Assembly (NCBI GenBank): GCA_041725895.1
Contig: JBGRQA010000044.1
Span: forward strand, 1 to 39,176
Length of the DNA stretch: 39,176 bases
Reading direction: 5' to 3'
Source: JBGRQA01 sp041725895
GTDB taxonomy: Bacteria > Bacteroidota > Bacteroidia > Bacteroidales > Marinifilaceae
Position 1 is the first letter of the stretch, and every line of letters begins with the position of its first letter. The notes beneath the pieces were generated by a model. The model was not told the DNA's origin, did no database searches, and was given only the letters and a program-made list of their open reading frames with translations. This document shows positions 25,525-32,595 of the stretch, piece after piece. Both the position numbers and the translations under genes were made by a program.

Positions 25525-26619
25525 TTATTTGATGACAATTTTTTGACCGACTGTAATGTCATAATAACTTTCTTTGAATTCGTTCCTGAAGGCTTCAATG
25601 CTTTTGTCGCAACTGTCATGTCCCGAAAGGCCTACAACACTCACCCCATTGCTTTTCAAGAGCTTTATATTTGCATAAACATCATCAATTGTTAATCTTT
25701 CCCACGGAAGTTTTCCTACAACAAAATATTTATGAATCCATTTTATATTACGCTTTTCTTCTATCGGGTAATGAAAACCTCCTAGCACTCCATACAGAGG
25801 TTCTTCAAACAATATCTTCGTTCTTTCTACAATCTTTTTCATTGTTTGGTGTCCACAACCTACTAAAACGACAATTCCCTTATTTTTAACATTTATTGCC
25901 AAAGCTTGTTCTTTTATATCGGTCATAAATACAGGTTGATGGATAACACCAATTGTAGCTACTCCTTTTGCTAATTGAGTAGGATTGGGCGTGTAGTTGA
26001 CAGTAAGGCCGGGATAGGTCATTTTATCAGGCGTAAATACAGAAATCCCGTTTAATTCCATTTGATAGTTGGTAAATGAAAAAGTGTTGTTTTGATACCA
26101 CTTTGTACCTCCTACATGATCGTTATGATTGTGAGAAAGTACCAATATATCAATATCATCTATCTCAATCCCCAAATAGGACATATTTTGTAAAAGTGGC
26201 GATGGATGTATTTGTTTATCATTTAGCCCTAAGTCAAACAATATTGTTGCATCATCCGTCTTGATAAGGTATGACGAACCACTCTCTCCAATTAAGCTGT
26301 CGTTAGCCGTAAACCAGTCTATCAACGGAATTATCTCTAACTTATTTGTCGTACCGATATCCATAGCAGGAAGCATCTTCTGGGCATTATGCCAAATGGA
26401 ATCAGCATGAAACAGATTTCTTTTATAATTGGAATATTGCATCACAGGATCGCCATACCAGGATATCACTTTTGCCAGATTTGAATCAGCCTGAATGGCT
26501 TCATTCATCTCCTTAATTTCGCTTTGATTTGGCATAAATTCATTTATCTGCGATTTGGACCTAACAGATAGGAATAGTAGCACAAAGATAGTTAGAAGTA
26601 TTTTTCCCATTTTCAACAT
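25525..26619 (-). CDS. Exported metallo-beta-lactamase-fold hydrolase (COG1237-like)
   Basis: A 364-residue protein. From ATG 26619 it opens with a signal peptide (MGKILLTIFVLLFLSVRSKSQ); an in-frame ATG at 26691 would put 24 polar residues before it and is not preferred. The metal motif is LSHNHNDHVGG (HxHxDH), about residue 160, followed by GCGHQTMKKIVERTK and VLGGFHYP, then GLSGHDSC. This order matches the COG1237 branch of MBL-fold enzymes, related to the dihydropterin-linked synthase of methanogens. The export signal is unusual for that branch. Substrate unknown. No cassette site separates it from the two genes downstream. Confidence 0.87.
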   Translation of the reverse strand: MLKMGKILLTIFVLLFLSVRSKSQINEFMPNQSEIKEMNEAIQADSNLAKVISWYGDPVMQYSNYKRNLFHADSIWHNAQKMLPAMDIGTTNKLEIIPLIDWFTANDSLIGESGSSYLIKTDDATILFDLGLNDKQIHPSPLLQNMSYLGIEIDDIDILVLSHNHNDHVGGTKWYQNNTFSFTNYQMELNGISVFTPDKMTYPGLTVNYTPNPTQLAKGVATIGVIHQPVFMTDIKEQALAINVKNKGIVVLVGCGHQTMKKIVERTKILFEEPLYGVLGGFHYPIEEKRNIKWIHKYFVVGKLPWERLTIDDVYANIKLLKSNGVSVVGLSGHDSCDKSIEAFRNEFKESYYDITVGQKIVIK

Positions 26620-26783
26620 ATTTGAGACTCTATTTGTTTTTTCAAAAGACGTTTGTGATTGTGTTTTTTTCGGAATAGCCAATATCTTCAATTTTACAAT
26701 TCACACCTCCACTTTGAAACTACCTGCTAGCTTAGGAGATTCATCTTGCCACTTCAGTGAGTTGTGTGAAATACCATACAACT

Positions 26784-26914
26784 TTTAACGGGGATGACCG
26801 CGTGTTCCCGATGCTTCAGCACAGGTCTGTTGCTTATAGATCTGTCATCCAATTCCTCTCTTCTGCATCCAGCCCAGCCAAACAACGGCATACACAATAT
26901 CAGCCTGTTACCAC
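26784..26914 (-). other. attC-like cassette recombination site B
   Basis: On the minus strand it runs from GTGGTAACAGGCTGA (R'' GGTAAC, 26912-26907) to CCCCGTTAAAA (R' GTTAAAA). The inner arms GCTGATATTGTGTATGCCG and its partner near 26791-26808 (GATGACCGCGTGTTCCCG on the plus strand) match at 11 of 18-19 positions. The centre shares ACAGGTCTGTTGCTTATAG and AGCCCAGCCAAAC with site D. It begins 6-9 bases after the stop at 26921. Confidence 0.55.
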
Positions 26915-26920
26915 ACGTTT

Positions 26921-27121
26921 CTATTGGGATAATTCTCCAATTATTTTCCTTAACCTTGCGATTTCCAAACCACTTACAATGAAGTTGGCGAATAAACCGG
27001 TAATCATTATGGTGTTCCCTAAAGGATGATGTTGAACCATAAATATGGCACCAACCACAACCATAAGTAGGGTCAAGGTTAAAAGCATCTTCATTAGTTT
27101 ACCAATTAGCTTTTTATTCAT
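26921..27121 (-). CDS. Small two-TM membrane protein
   Basis: A 66-residue protein with a basic start (MNKKLIGKLMK) and two hydrophobic helices at about 11-29 and 35-53 (TLTLLMVVVGAIFMVQHH; GNTIMITGLFANFIVSGLE), ending in a basic tail. No family is recognised with certainty; small two-helix proteins like this are frequent in Bacteroidota accessory DNA. It lies immediately before cassette site B and after another small membrane-protein gene, and may share a cassette with it. Confidence 0.72.
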   Translation of the reverse strand: MNKKLIGKLMKMLLTLTLLMVVVGAIFMVQHHPLGNTIMITGLFANFIVSGLEIARLRKIIGELSQ

Positions 27122-27255
27122 AAGGTTTTGTTTAATTATTTATTGCCTTAGCCAATTTCGTTAAGGATGGTTTGGAACAATCCCACACGATTTTAATTCA
27201 CGAAACTTGTATCATTTCAGTAATTATTTCATTATCGTTTTTACAAGTCCTTTTC

Positions 27256-27504
27256 CTATATCAAATTTCTTTCCTTTAAAAGTTGTTCCAAATCTTTGTT
27301 TTTAATCCTATTCCTGGCTGCTATAGGGGTATAGACTAAGGGAATAATCGTTAACAAGCCAAAGCCATTTTTAACGGTAGCATAAATGGCAATTCCAAAC
27401 AATACCCCTATAATTACTGCATCGTAAATGCTAGTGTGTCTATTCTTTTTAGCTACCTGTAACAATTCCTGGTCAGTTAATTCTGCTATTTTTTCTTGCT
27501 TCAT
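27256..27504 (-). CDS. Small two-TM membrane protein
   Basis: An 82-residue protein from ATG 27504 (a longer frame to 27582 starts inside the neighbouring repeat). It has a charged helix MKQEKIAELTDQELLQVAK, two membrane helices near residues 29-45 and 48-63 (YDAVIIGVLFGIAIYATV; GFGLLTIIPLVYTPI) and a charged end with DLEQLLKERNLI. Similar short proteins are common in Bacteroidota accessory regions and have no assigned role. The spacer to its left (27122-27255) shows no cassette site. Confidence 0.75.
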   Translation of the reverse strand: MKQEKIAELTDQELLQVAKKNRHTSIYDAVIIGVLFGIAIYATVKNGFGLLTIIPLVYTPIAARNRIKNKDLEQLLKERNLI

Positions 27505-27548
27505 TTTATTTCTATTATTAGTTGTAAGACGATGGTTTAAGTTCAGTA

Positions 27549-27685
27549 GTAAGCTTTTGCGCCAATGGCGTCCTGCTTCCAAGGCTTCGAAATAGCTTTG
27601 TTACTTAGTATGCTATTGTTCAAATTCTCACATCTGTATCCAGCCGAGCCTGACAGCGGCATACGCTATAAACCACTTGTATGGC
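27549..27685 (-). other. attC-like cassette recombination site F
   Basis: On the minus strand it starts TGCCATACAAGTGG, aligning with GGCATAACAGCGGG of site D, and continues TATAGCGTATGCCGCTG and GGCTCGGCTGGATAC, all matching site D closely. The other end has GGACGCCATTGGCGC (compare ACGACGCCATACCCGC in D), but the terminal GTT core is degenerate (AAGCTTAC). It begins 16 bases after the stop of the gene to its right. Confidence 0.5.
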
Positions 27686-27700
27686 AAACGTTTCTTATCC

Positions 27701-28183
27701 TCATTGTTCTATTAGTATCTTTTCTAAGTCTTTTCTGGATCTATTGCTCTCAGATTTGAATCCTCCTGTTGATAAAACATAGCCAAATAAAATCATTCCT
27801 AAGGGAGCCAATATTAGAGGATTAAATTCTTTATCATCTATTGAAGAAAATAGTAAAAAAAGAAATACTGATCCAATTCCTCCTAACCAAAATGTCATGA
27901 AAATATAGACCGCAATATTCAACCTCATCTTTATTTCTACTTTTGCACCATAAGTAGTTTGGATAATATGGCCCTTTATTTGAGGAAGGAATGAATTTCT
28001 ATAATTAATTATTCTCTGAATTTTAAATCTATTCCCAGTAATTATGCCTTCATAGGGTTTTGTATTCTTTTTACCCGATCTAAAAATCTTTTTCGGTTCA
28101 ATGCATTCCGAAATCCTTTCCTTTATTTGACTGGCAGTCAATTGTGTTTTAATTTCAATATTCTCAAAGGGTAAGAAACTCAT
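27701..28183 (-). CDS. Two-TM membrane protein of unknown function
   Basis: A 160-residue protein from ATG 28183; an in-frame TTG at 28243 would start 60 bases earlier in the spacer. Residues 1-85 are soluble with IKTQLTASQIKERI, then GIITGNRFKIQRIINYRNSFLPQIKG, and two membrane helices follow at about 90-112 and 123-142. A family of this shape (N-terminal domain, RxIxYRNSFLP motif, two TM) is common as lone accessory genes in Bacteroidota; its role is unknown. Both flanks are attC-like sites, so it is the cargo of a single-gene cassette. Confidence 0.78.
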   Translation of the reverse strand: MSFLPFENIEIKTQLTASQIKERISECIEPKKIFRSGKKNTKPYEGIITGNRFKIQRIINYRNSFLPQIKGHIIQTTYGAKVEIKMRLNIAVYIFMTFWLGGIGSVFLFLLFSSIDDKEFNPLILAPLGMILFGYVLSTGGFKSESNRSRKDLEKILIEQ

Positions 28184-28264
28184 ATTGATTGTTTTTAAGT
28201 ATTTCTGAGTAAGTCTATTTCTAAGATCAGCATAGCAATTCAAGGCACTTTAGCTTCGCAAATG

Positions 28265-28400
28265 TTTGCCAACGGAAAATAGTATGAATAATGATAGTTT
28301 GCGTGATAATTCCCTGTCAAACCACTACACAGTTTGAGAGGGCTACACCCCTTTATATTTAGTGCTTTCGCTGCCATTACTTATACAAAATGTTAGCAAA
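28265..28400 (-). other. attC-like cassette recombination site E
   Basis: On the minus strand the ends are TTTGCTAAC (28400-28392) and GTTGGCAAA (28273-28265), complementary at 8 of 9 positions, with the attC-like AAC...GTT core. Just inside, GTATAAGTAATG pairs with CATTATTCATAC (10 of 12). The centre is unrelated to the other sites, as allowed for attC. It starts 6 bases after the ATPase stop codon at 28406. Confidence 0.55.
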
Positions 28401-28405
28401 ATAGA

Positions 28406-29668
28406 TCAGAATTTCCACGTCCTCATTTTTGCATATACTTTGAAAACAGGGTCGGTAAATCTATAGTGCTTTTCTCTTACTTTCGTCAAAACACCAGGTG
28501 CTTGGGGCCCAAAATTTGTTAACTCTTTCATTAATTGTGACGGATTTGTTACTCCATATTCTTTTGCTACTGAATACACCTTTTCACTATTAATTACGTT
28601 CTCATCATCTTCAGCAAACCATCTAAGTAAAATTTCCCTTTGAGGTGAATTCTTTACCGCTTTGTGATAGGTTTCTTCATAGGTAGTCTTTAGTTTACCC
28701 GAAGTAATTTTCTTAAATACATATTCCATAGTTCCTTCATCAATAGAACTAGACCCGTTTTCAAATGCATTTAACAATGCTTCACTCCCTAATAGGTGTG
28801 TGAAGTATGGAAATCCATCAGATTTATTTACTATCATTTGAGCAGAATTATCGGTAAACTCAATTTCTTTTCCTAAGTATCGCTCAGCATTTACCAGTAT
28901 TCCCCATAATTCTTCTGGGTACATCTTTTTTACTTCAATGCTTCTTAATTGACGACTAATTGATGAATGGTCTTCAATTAATTCCGAAATACTAGAAGAA
29001 ATTCCAACTACCATAAATTTGACAAAATCATTGCTGCATGTTTTAACTAATGAGGCAAATCCAGATTTATCTTTGAGAACATCAAACTCATCAATAATAA
29101 ATAATAATCCTTTTCGTTTTAAGTTGTCCTTTCTAATTATTCCAAGTATTTGTTTGAATTGATGAATTAAATCGTCTGATAAGCTTGTTGAATAGGTCCG
29201 TTTTTCTTCACCTGTACCGCCAAGTTTAACTCCTAATAGATTTGCACTACCTTCTGCTTTATAAGTTTCAATTATCTGTTCAAGTCTTTTATCTCCTGTC
29301 TTTGTATACTCAAGTAAAGATGGATTATTATTATCACCAAAAATTAGTCTTTTAATCAGGTCATGAACATTCAACACAAAAGAATCACAAGTATGATATA
29401 AAGTAATAAAGTCAAATCCTTTATTAGGAATTAGCCTATCCAAATTAAATAGTTCTGGTAATTCAGTACTGCCTTCCGCGATTAGCTTTATTTGTTTGGC
29501 TATGGAAGATTTGCCAACTCCTCTTAATCCATTTACAACTATAAACGAACCTCCTTCACTTAAGGAAATAATTCCCTCTCTAATTTCTTCTTTTCGCCCA
29601 GAGAAAAATCTTGGTTCTTGTATTTCGCTTGAAGGTTTAAATGCCCTTCGAATTTTAGTTATATCCAT
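28406..29668 (-). CDS. P-loop ATPase, AAA/STAND (Orc1/Cdc6-like)
   Basis: A 420-residue ATPase. Walker A is GLRGVGKSS (47-55) and Walker B LLFIIDEFD (188-196, Asp193-Glu194); a sensor-like VVGISSSISELI and a C-terminal winged-helix-like part (VYSVAKEYGVTNPSQLMKELTNFG) follow. The N-terminal FFSGRKEEIREGI is the usual lead-in to ATPases of the AAA_22/Orc-like group. Such proteins act as molecular switches, including in anti-phage systems, but no effector domain is fused here. It starts 22 bases after site D and ends 6 bases before site E, the geometry of a one-gene integron cassette. Confidence 0.85.
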   Translation of the reverse strand: MDITKIRRAFKPSSEIQEPRFFSGRKEEIREGIISLSEGGSFIVVNGLRGVGKSSIAKQIKLIAEGSTELPELFNLDRLIPNKGFDFITLYHTCDSFVLNVHDLIKRLIFGDNNNPSLLEYTKTGDKRLEQIIETYKAEGSANLLGVKLGGTGEEKRTYSTSLSDDLIHQFKQILGIIRKDNLKRKGLLFIIDEFDVLKDKSGFASLVKTCSNDFVKFMVVGISSSISELIEDHSSISRQLRSIEVKKMYPEELWGILVNAERYLGKEIEFTDNSAQMIVNKSDGFPYFTHLLGSEALLNAFENGSSSIDEGTMEYVFKKITSGKLKTTYEETYHKAVKNSPQREILLRWFAEDDENVINSEKVYSVAKEYGVTNPSQLMKELTNFGPQAPGVLTKVREKHYRFTDPVFKVYAKMRTWKF

Positions 29669-29690
29669 AGTTATGGTTTATTTCATTTTT

Positions 29691-29821
29691 GCTAACGTTC
29701 CGCGGGTATGGCGTCGTGCCGCTTTCGCCGCAGGTCTGTTGTTTATAGTTCTGTTGTTCTAATCTCACTTCCGTATCTAGCCGAGCCAAACCGCGGCATG
29801 CGCTATGACCCGCTGTTATGC
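29691..29821 (-). other. attC-like cassette recombination site D (best example)
   Basis: On the minus strand it opens GGCATAACAGCGGGT (R'' plus L''), and closes ATACCCGCGGAACGTTAGC (L' plus R'). GCGGGT pairs with ACCCGC, and the arms continue through TATGGCG/CGCTATG-like segments and GTGCCGC/GCGGCAT. The apex carries the shared ATAAACAACAGACCTGC and TTTGGCTCGGCTAGATAC blocks. The stop codon of the gene on its right lies inside R'' (29803-29821), and the next ATG is 22 bases beyond R'. This is the architecture of an integron attC. Confidence 0.68.
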
Positions 29822-30579
29822 CTCGTTTTTTCTTCAATTATATATTTATCATCCCTTATTATCGTTAATTCAATATTGTCAATTGTCTTTACATAACAGT
29901 GCCTGTTTAGGTCAATTTCCATACATATATCATCAAGAGCTCCAATGTTAATTATCTTTTTTTCGGGATTTTCGTCTTGAAATATTAATCGGTATTCATG
30001 CTGGTAAGAATAGCGTTCTTGTTTATGGAAGAAAGTTAGATTACTTCTCATTTTATTATCGAGCGGGTAATATTTAACCATACCGCCTATGGGGGATTTA
30101 TTTAATCTGTTTAACGTATTGGCTATTCTTTCTATAAAATTTTTAGGGTTTAGAATGAGAACGAATCTATGATTTGAAAATTCATCAATAAATTTTTTGG
30201 GTACAAGATGTTTGTGAGCTTTACCATTTATATCTAATGCAGTAATGGCATATAAACTCAGTATGTTCGCGTTATTTCTGTCGAACATTCTTAGATTTAC
30301 CCCAGAAAGTGGTTTTGACCACTGTGATTTTTTTAGCTTCTCTTTTAATTCTTCTTCTGAGCTATAATTATCAATTGGATCTGCAAATGAAACAGTAAAT
30401 CCATTTCCACATGAAGTTATTGCACCTTCTCCCGCATCACCGATATTGTCATCGATACCCTCATACTCCCTAAACCATTTTGCAGTACTCATGCAAATTT
30501 GTCCTTCATTAATGAAGCTGTTGAAGTATGGTTTCTCAATCGCTTTAATGAATGCATATATTTTTGATTCCTTTTCCAT
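29803..30579 (-). CDS. DUF2971-like protein
   Basis: A 258-residue soluble protein. It starts KIYAFIKAIEKPYFNSFINEGQICMSTAKWFREYEG and ends with FFHKQERYSYQHEYRLIF, both typical of DUF2971-like proteins; the KQ-x-Y-x-YQ-x-EYR motif is the clearest sign. The family is often found among accessory and defence genes, and its biochemical function is unknown. The last seven codons (TRHNSGS) are formed by the start of attC-like site D. Ten bases, GTTATGCCTC at 29815-29824 and its inverse GAGGCATAAC at 30604-30613, flank the gene. Confidence 0.7.
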   Translation of the reverse strand: MEKESKIYAFIKAIEKPYFNSFINEGQICMSTAKWFREYEGIDDNIGDAGEGAITSCGNGFTVSFADPIDNYSSEEELKEKLKKSQWSKPLSGVNLRMFDRNNANILSLYAITALDINGKAHKHLVPKKFIDEFSNHRFVLILNPKNFIERIANTLNRLNKSPIGGMVKYYPLDNKMRSNLTFFHKQERYSYQHEYRLIFQDENPEKKIINIGALDDICMEIDLNRHCYVKTIDNIELTIIRDDKYIIEEKTRHNSGS

Positions 30580-30603
30580 TCTGTTTTCTTTGCAGTCTTA
30601 AAT

Positions 30604-30613
30604 GAGGCATAAC
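30604..30613. other. Putative right boundary of the cassette array
   Basis: GAGGCATAAC is the exact inverse of GTTATGCCTC at the left end of the last cassette gene. On the minus strand it reads GTTATGCC, the form of an R' core, 24 bases before the gene start. No palindromic partner is seen to its right, so the site is partial. Confidence 0.3.
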
Positions 30614-30821
30614 TTGTTTATATCTGATAAAATCCGTCAAGATAACTCCCCTACCCGTAGATAATCTTCCAGTTTGTATCAGAATAAATCATTTTTAATT
30701 CCCTGATAAATTTAATCATAATATCCCAAAGGAGAACCAATCGTTCCTCTAATTTTTGTTAAATACAATTACAATCCCTTCCCTCTGCAGTCCTGAGGGT
30801 CAGAATGCTTATGAACTGTGA
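30614..30821. other. Intergenic, no gene seen
   Basis: This stretch and 30936-31383 carry no convincing gene, RNA or repeat. The minus-strand frame 31075-31326 has no recognisable content. Confidence 0.5.
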
Positions 30822-30935
30822 TCCTCTCTTGGGTGCGTTAAAAGCCCAACTCAATGGTTAGCAGCGGCTAAACAGGTGATACTATGGCTGGATGGAAATA
30901 ATCCATTTTACGGGAAACCATGGGAGGTAAAATAG
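30822..30935 (+). pseudogene. Possible C-terminal gene fragment
   Basis: After an in-frame TGA at 30819 the frame is open for 37 codons to TAG 30933. It reads like a protein tail (PTQWLAAAKQVILWLDGNN, then PFYGKPWEVK), with no start codon. The amino-acid composition looks protein-like, but I cannot assign the source. It could be the remnant of a deleted gene at the edge of the cassette array. Confidence 0.3.
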
Positions 30936-31383
30936 TTTTAACAACTGGCCCAAACCCTTGCAAACAGGAAGCATCCGTACACCTACCAGCAGATTTTCAA
31001 TAGGATACGCTTATTTTTCGCAAAAAAACTTTTTATTATATCATTGGAATTCCTTAAATTAATAATACTTTATTTCAACCAGCCTGCTTATGGAAATTCC
31101 TGTTGTTTAGAACGCAACGGGCCGAAAATGGAAACAAATAGGAGGGGCATTTGGTAGAGGAGCGAGAGATTTGAAATAGTAAAGTGCGAAGGCTGAATGA
31201 AATTGATAGTCGTAGATCAACCCACAGGATCGGAAGCCTGGAGGGATCTACCCGGAAAATTCGGTAAAACGAACGGAGTATCAAAGTAAAATCAGGCAAC
31301 CCATTGGCTGGACATCTTTTGTTCAAACAATAGCAGGATGCAGCCCCTGGGCCCTTTCATATTAACTTTAATTATTTCAGATT

Positions 31384-32085
31384 ATGAGCTTGAAATATGG
31401 CTTAATCCGGAATCATCTGACCGAGGCGGAGGATGATTACATGGGAATGGTTACTGACAACGAAACCGTTACCACAGAAAAGATTGTAGATAAAATGGTT
31501 AGCAGAGGCTCCACGGTGACCAAAGCGGAAGCCCTCTCGGTAATCGAAGAGTTCAGTCATGCGATTGTGGACAGCATAGCCAACGGCAACAATGTCAACA
31601 CCGAACTCTTCCGGATCCATCCCAGCATTTCAGGGGTTTTTACGGACGAAAACGACGGCTACGACAAGACCCGTCACTCCATCCGTCTCAAAATAAATGC
31701 CGGCCCGCGTTTGGCAGAGGCTACCTCTAAAATTGAATTGCGCAAGGTGGAGATTACAGGCCCTCAACCGGCAATTAAGCGGTTCGTAGACCTCAATACA
31801 AAAGTGGAAAACGAGAGCTTTCATCCGGGGCATTTTGCTTCCATCAAAGGCACCCTACTCAAATTTGAGGAGGAGGACAGCAACCAGGGAATCTTTTTTA
31901 TCGCCGCTGACAGTACCGAAACCAGGGTGACCAACATTGCCCGAAACAAACCATCGGAACTGATGTTCTACATTCCGGAGTCACTCACCCCGGGAACCTA
32001 CCAGGTGGAAGTGAGAACCATCTATAACAATTACAAAAGTATGCGAAGCGGCCGCCTGGGAATAGATCTAACGGCCCTAAGTTAG
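31384..32085 (+). CDS. HU/IHF-like DNA-binding protein with DUF4469 domain
   Basis: A 233-residue protein. Residues 1-120 form a HU-like domain of the long Bacteroidota type (LTEAEDDYMGMV, KIVDKMVSRGSTVTKAEALSVIEEF, then IHPSISGVF). Residues ~128-230 form a DUF4469-type beta-sandwich (VEITGPQPAIKRFV, SELMFYIPESLTPGTYQVEVRT). These proteins are taken to be nucleoid-associated or DNA-related, but the C-terminal domain has no known ligand. Monocistronic with a strong terminator 40 bases after the stop. GC content is higher than in the cassette region to its left. Confidence 0.88.
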   Translation: MSLKYGLIRNHLTEAEDDYMGMVTDNETVTTEKIVDKMVSRGSTVTKAEALSVIEEFSHAIVDSIANGNNVNTELFRIHPSISGVFTDENDGYDKTRHSIRLKINAGPRLAEATSKIELRKVEITGPQPAIKRFVDLNTKVENESFHPGHFASIKGTLLKFEEEDSNQGIFFIAADSTETRVTNIARNKPSELMFYIPESLTPGTYQVEVRTIYNNYKSMRSGRLGIDLTALS

Positions 32086-32125
32086 ATTTTCAATGGATCC
32101 GAAAGAAAGTACCAAACGCTCATTG

Positions 32126-32159
32126 CAAAGCCGACTCCCTAAAAGTCGGCTTTGTTTTT
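32126..32159 (+). terminator. Intrinsic terminator after the HU-like gene
   Basis: CAAAGCCGACT (32126-32136) and AGTCGGCTTTG (32144-32154) give a perfect 11-bp stem with a 7-base loop, followed by TTTTT. Confidence 0.92.
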
Positions 32160-32171
32160 GCTGCCCGATGG

Positions 32172-32286
32172 TTTCTATCGTCGTACCACGATACTTTCTG
32201 TCGTCGCACCACGACACTTTCTATCGTCGTACCACGACACTTTCTATCGTCGCACCACGATACTTTCTGTCGTCGCACCACGATAC
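32172..32286. repeat. Five tandem copies of a 23-bp unit
   Basis: Units start at 32172, 32195, 32218, 32241 and 32264, each of the form TTTCTrTCGTCGyACCACGAyAC, without spacers. Every unit can fold through (A/G)TCGT...ACGA(T/C); units 1, 2 and 4 keep the A-T or G-C end pair by paired changes, units 3 and 5 have mismatched or wobble ends. It lies 13 bases after the terminator T-run. The following 32287-32595 shows no gene and no other clear structure. Confidence 0.92.
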
Positions 32287-32595
32287 TTTTAATTACTAAA
32301 AGGAAGGTGCAAGGAGAAACCGATCCGATTCCATCGGAACAACTACCTCCCATTACCATAAGGCATTGAAAATAGTTCCCAATCCAACCCTCCTCGCTAC
32401 GGGAACTCTTCGCAAATATTCGTAACTTGAAGTAAATGCACCATTGAGCAAGGATTTACTATACAAGCAGGAAAAAGGATTACCGAAAAAGGGAATGCTA
32501 AATGGTTAAATCACAGCATCCCCTTACGCATTACGAATCAATCATTACAAAACTATAGTACAAGCAATCGTTACGCATTTATAATATCACCAGCA

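Noticed and set aside
26620..26691. ATG 26691 as start of the MBL-fold gene
   Set aside because: It puts 24 polar residues before a clear signal peptide.
27122..27255. attC-like site between the two small membrane genes
   Set aside because: Only a 6-bp ACTTGT/ACAAGT pair; no shared apex blocks. The two genes may share a cassette.
31075..31326. Minus-strand frame of 83 codons
   Set aside because: No recognisable motif, composition unlike the neighbours, no start context.
32172..32286. CRISPR-like array
   Set aside because: The 23-bp units are directly tandem with no unique spacers and no cas gene is near.
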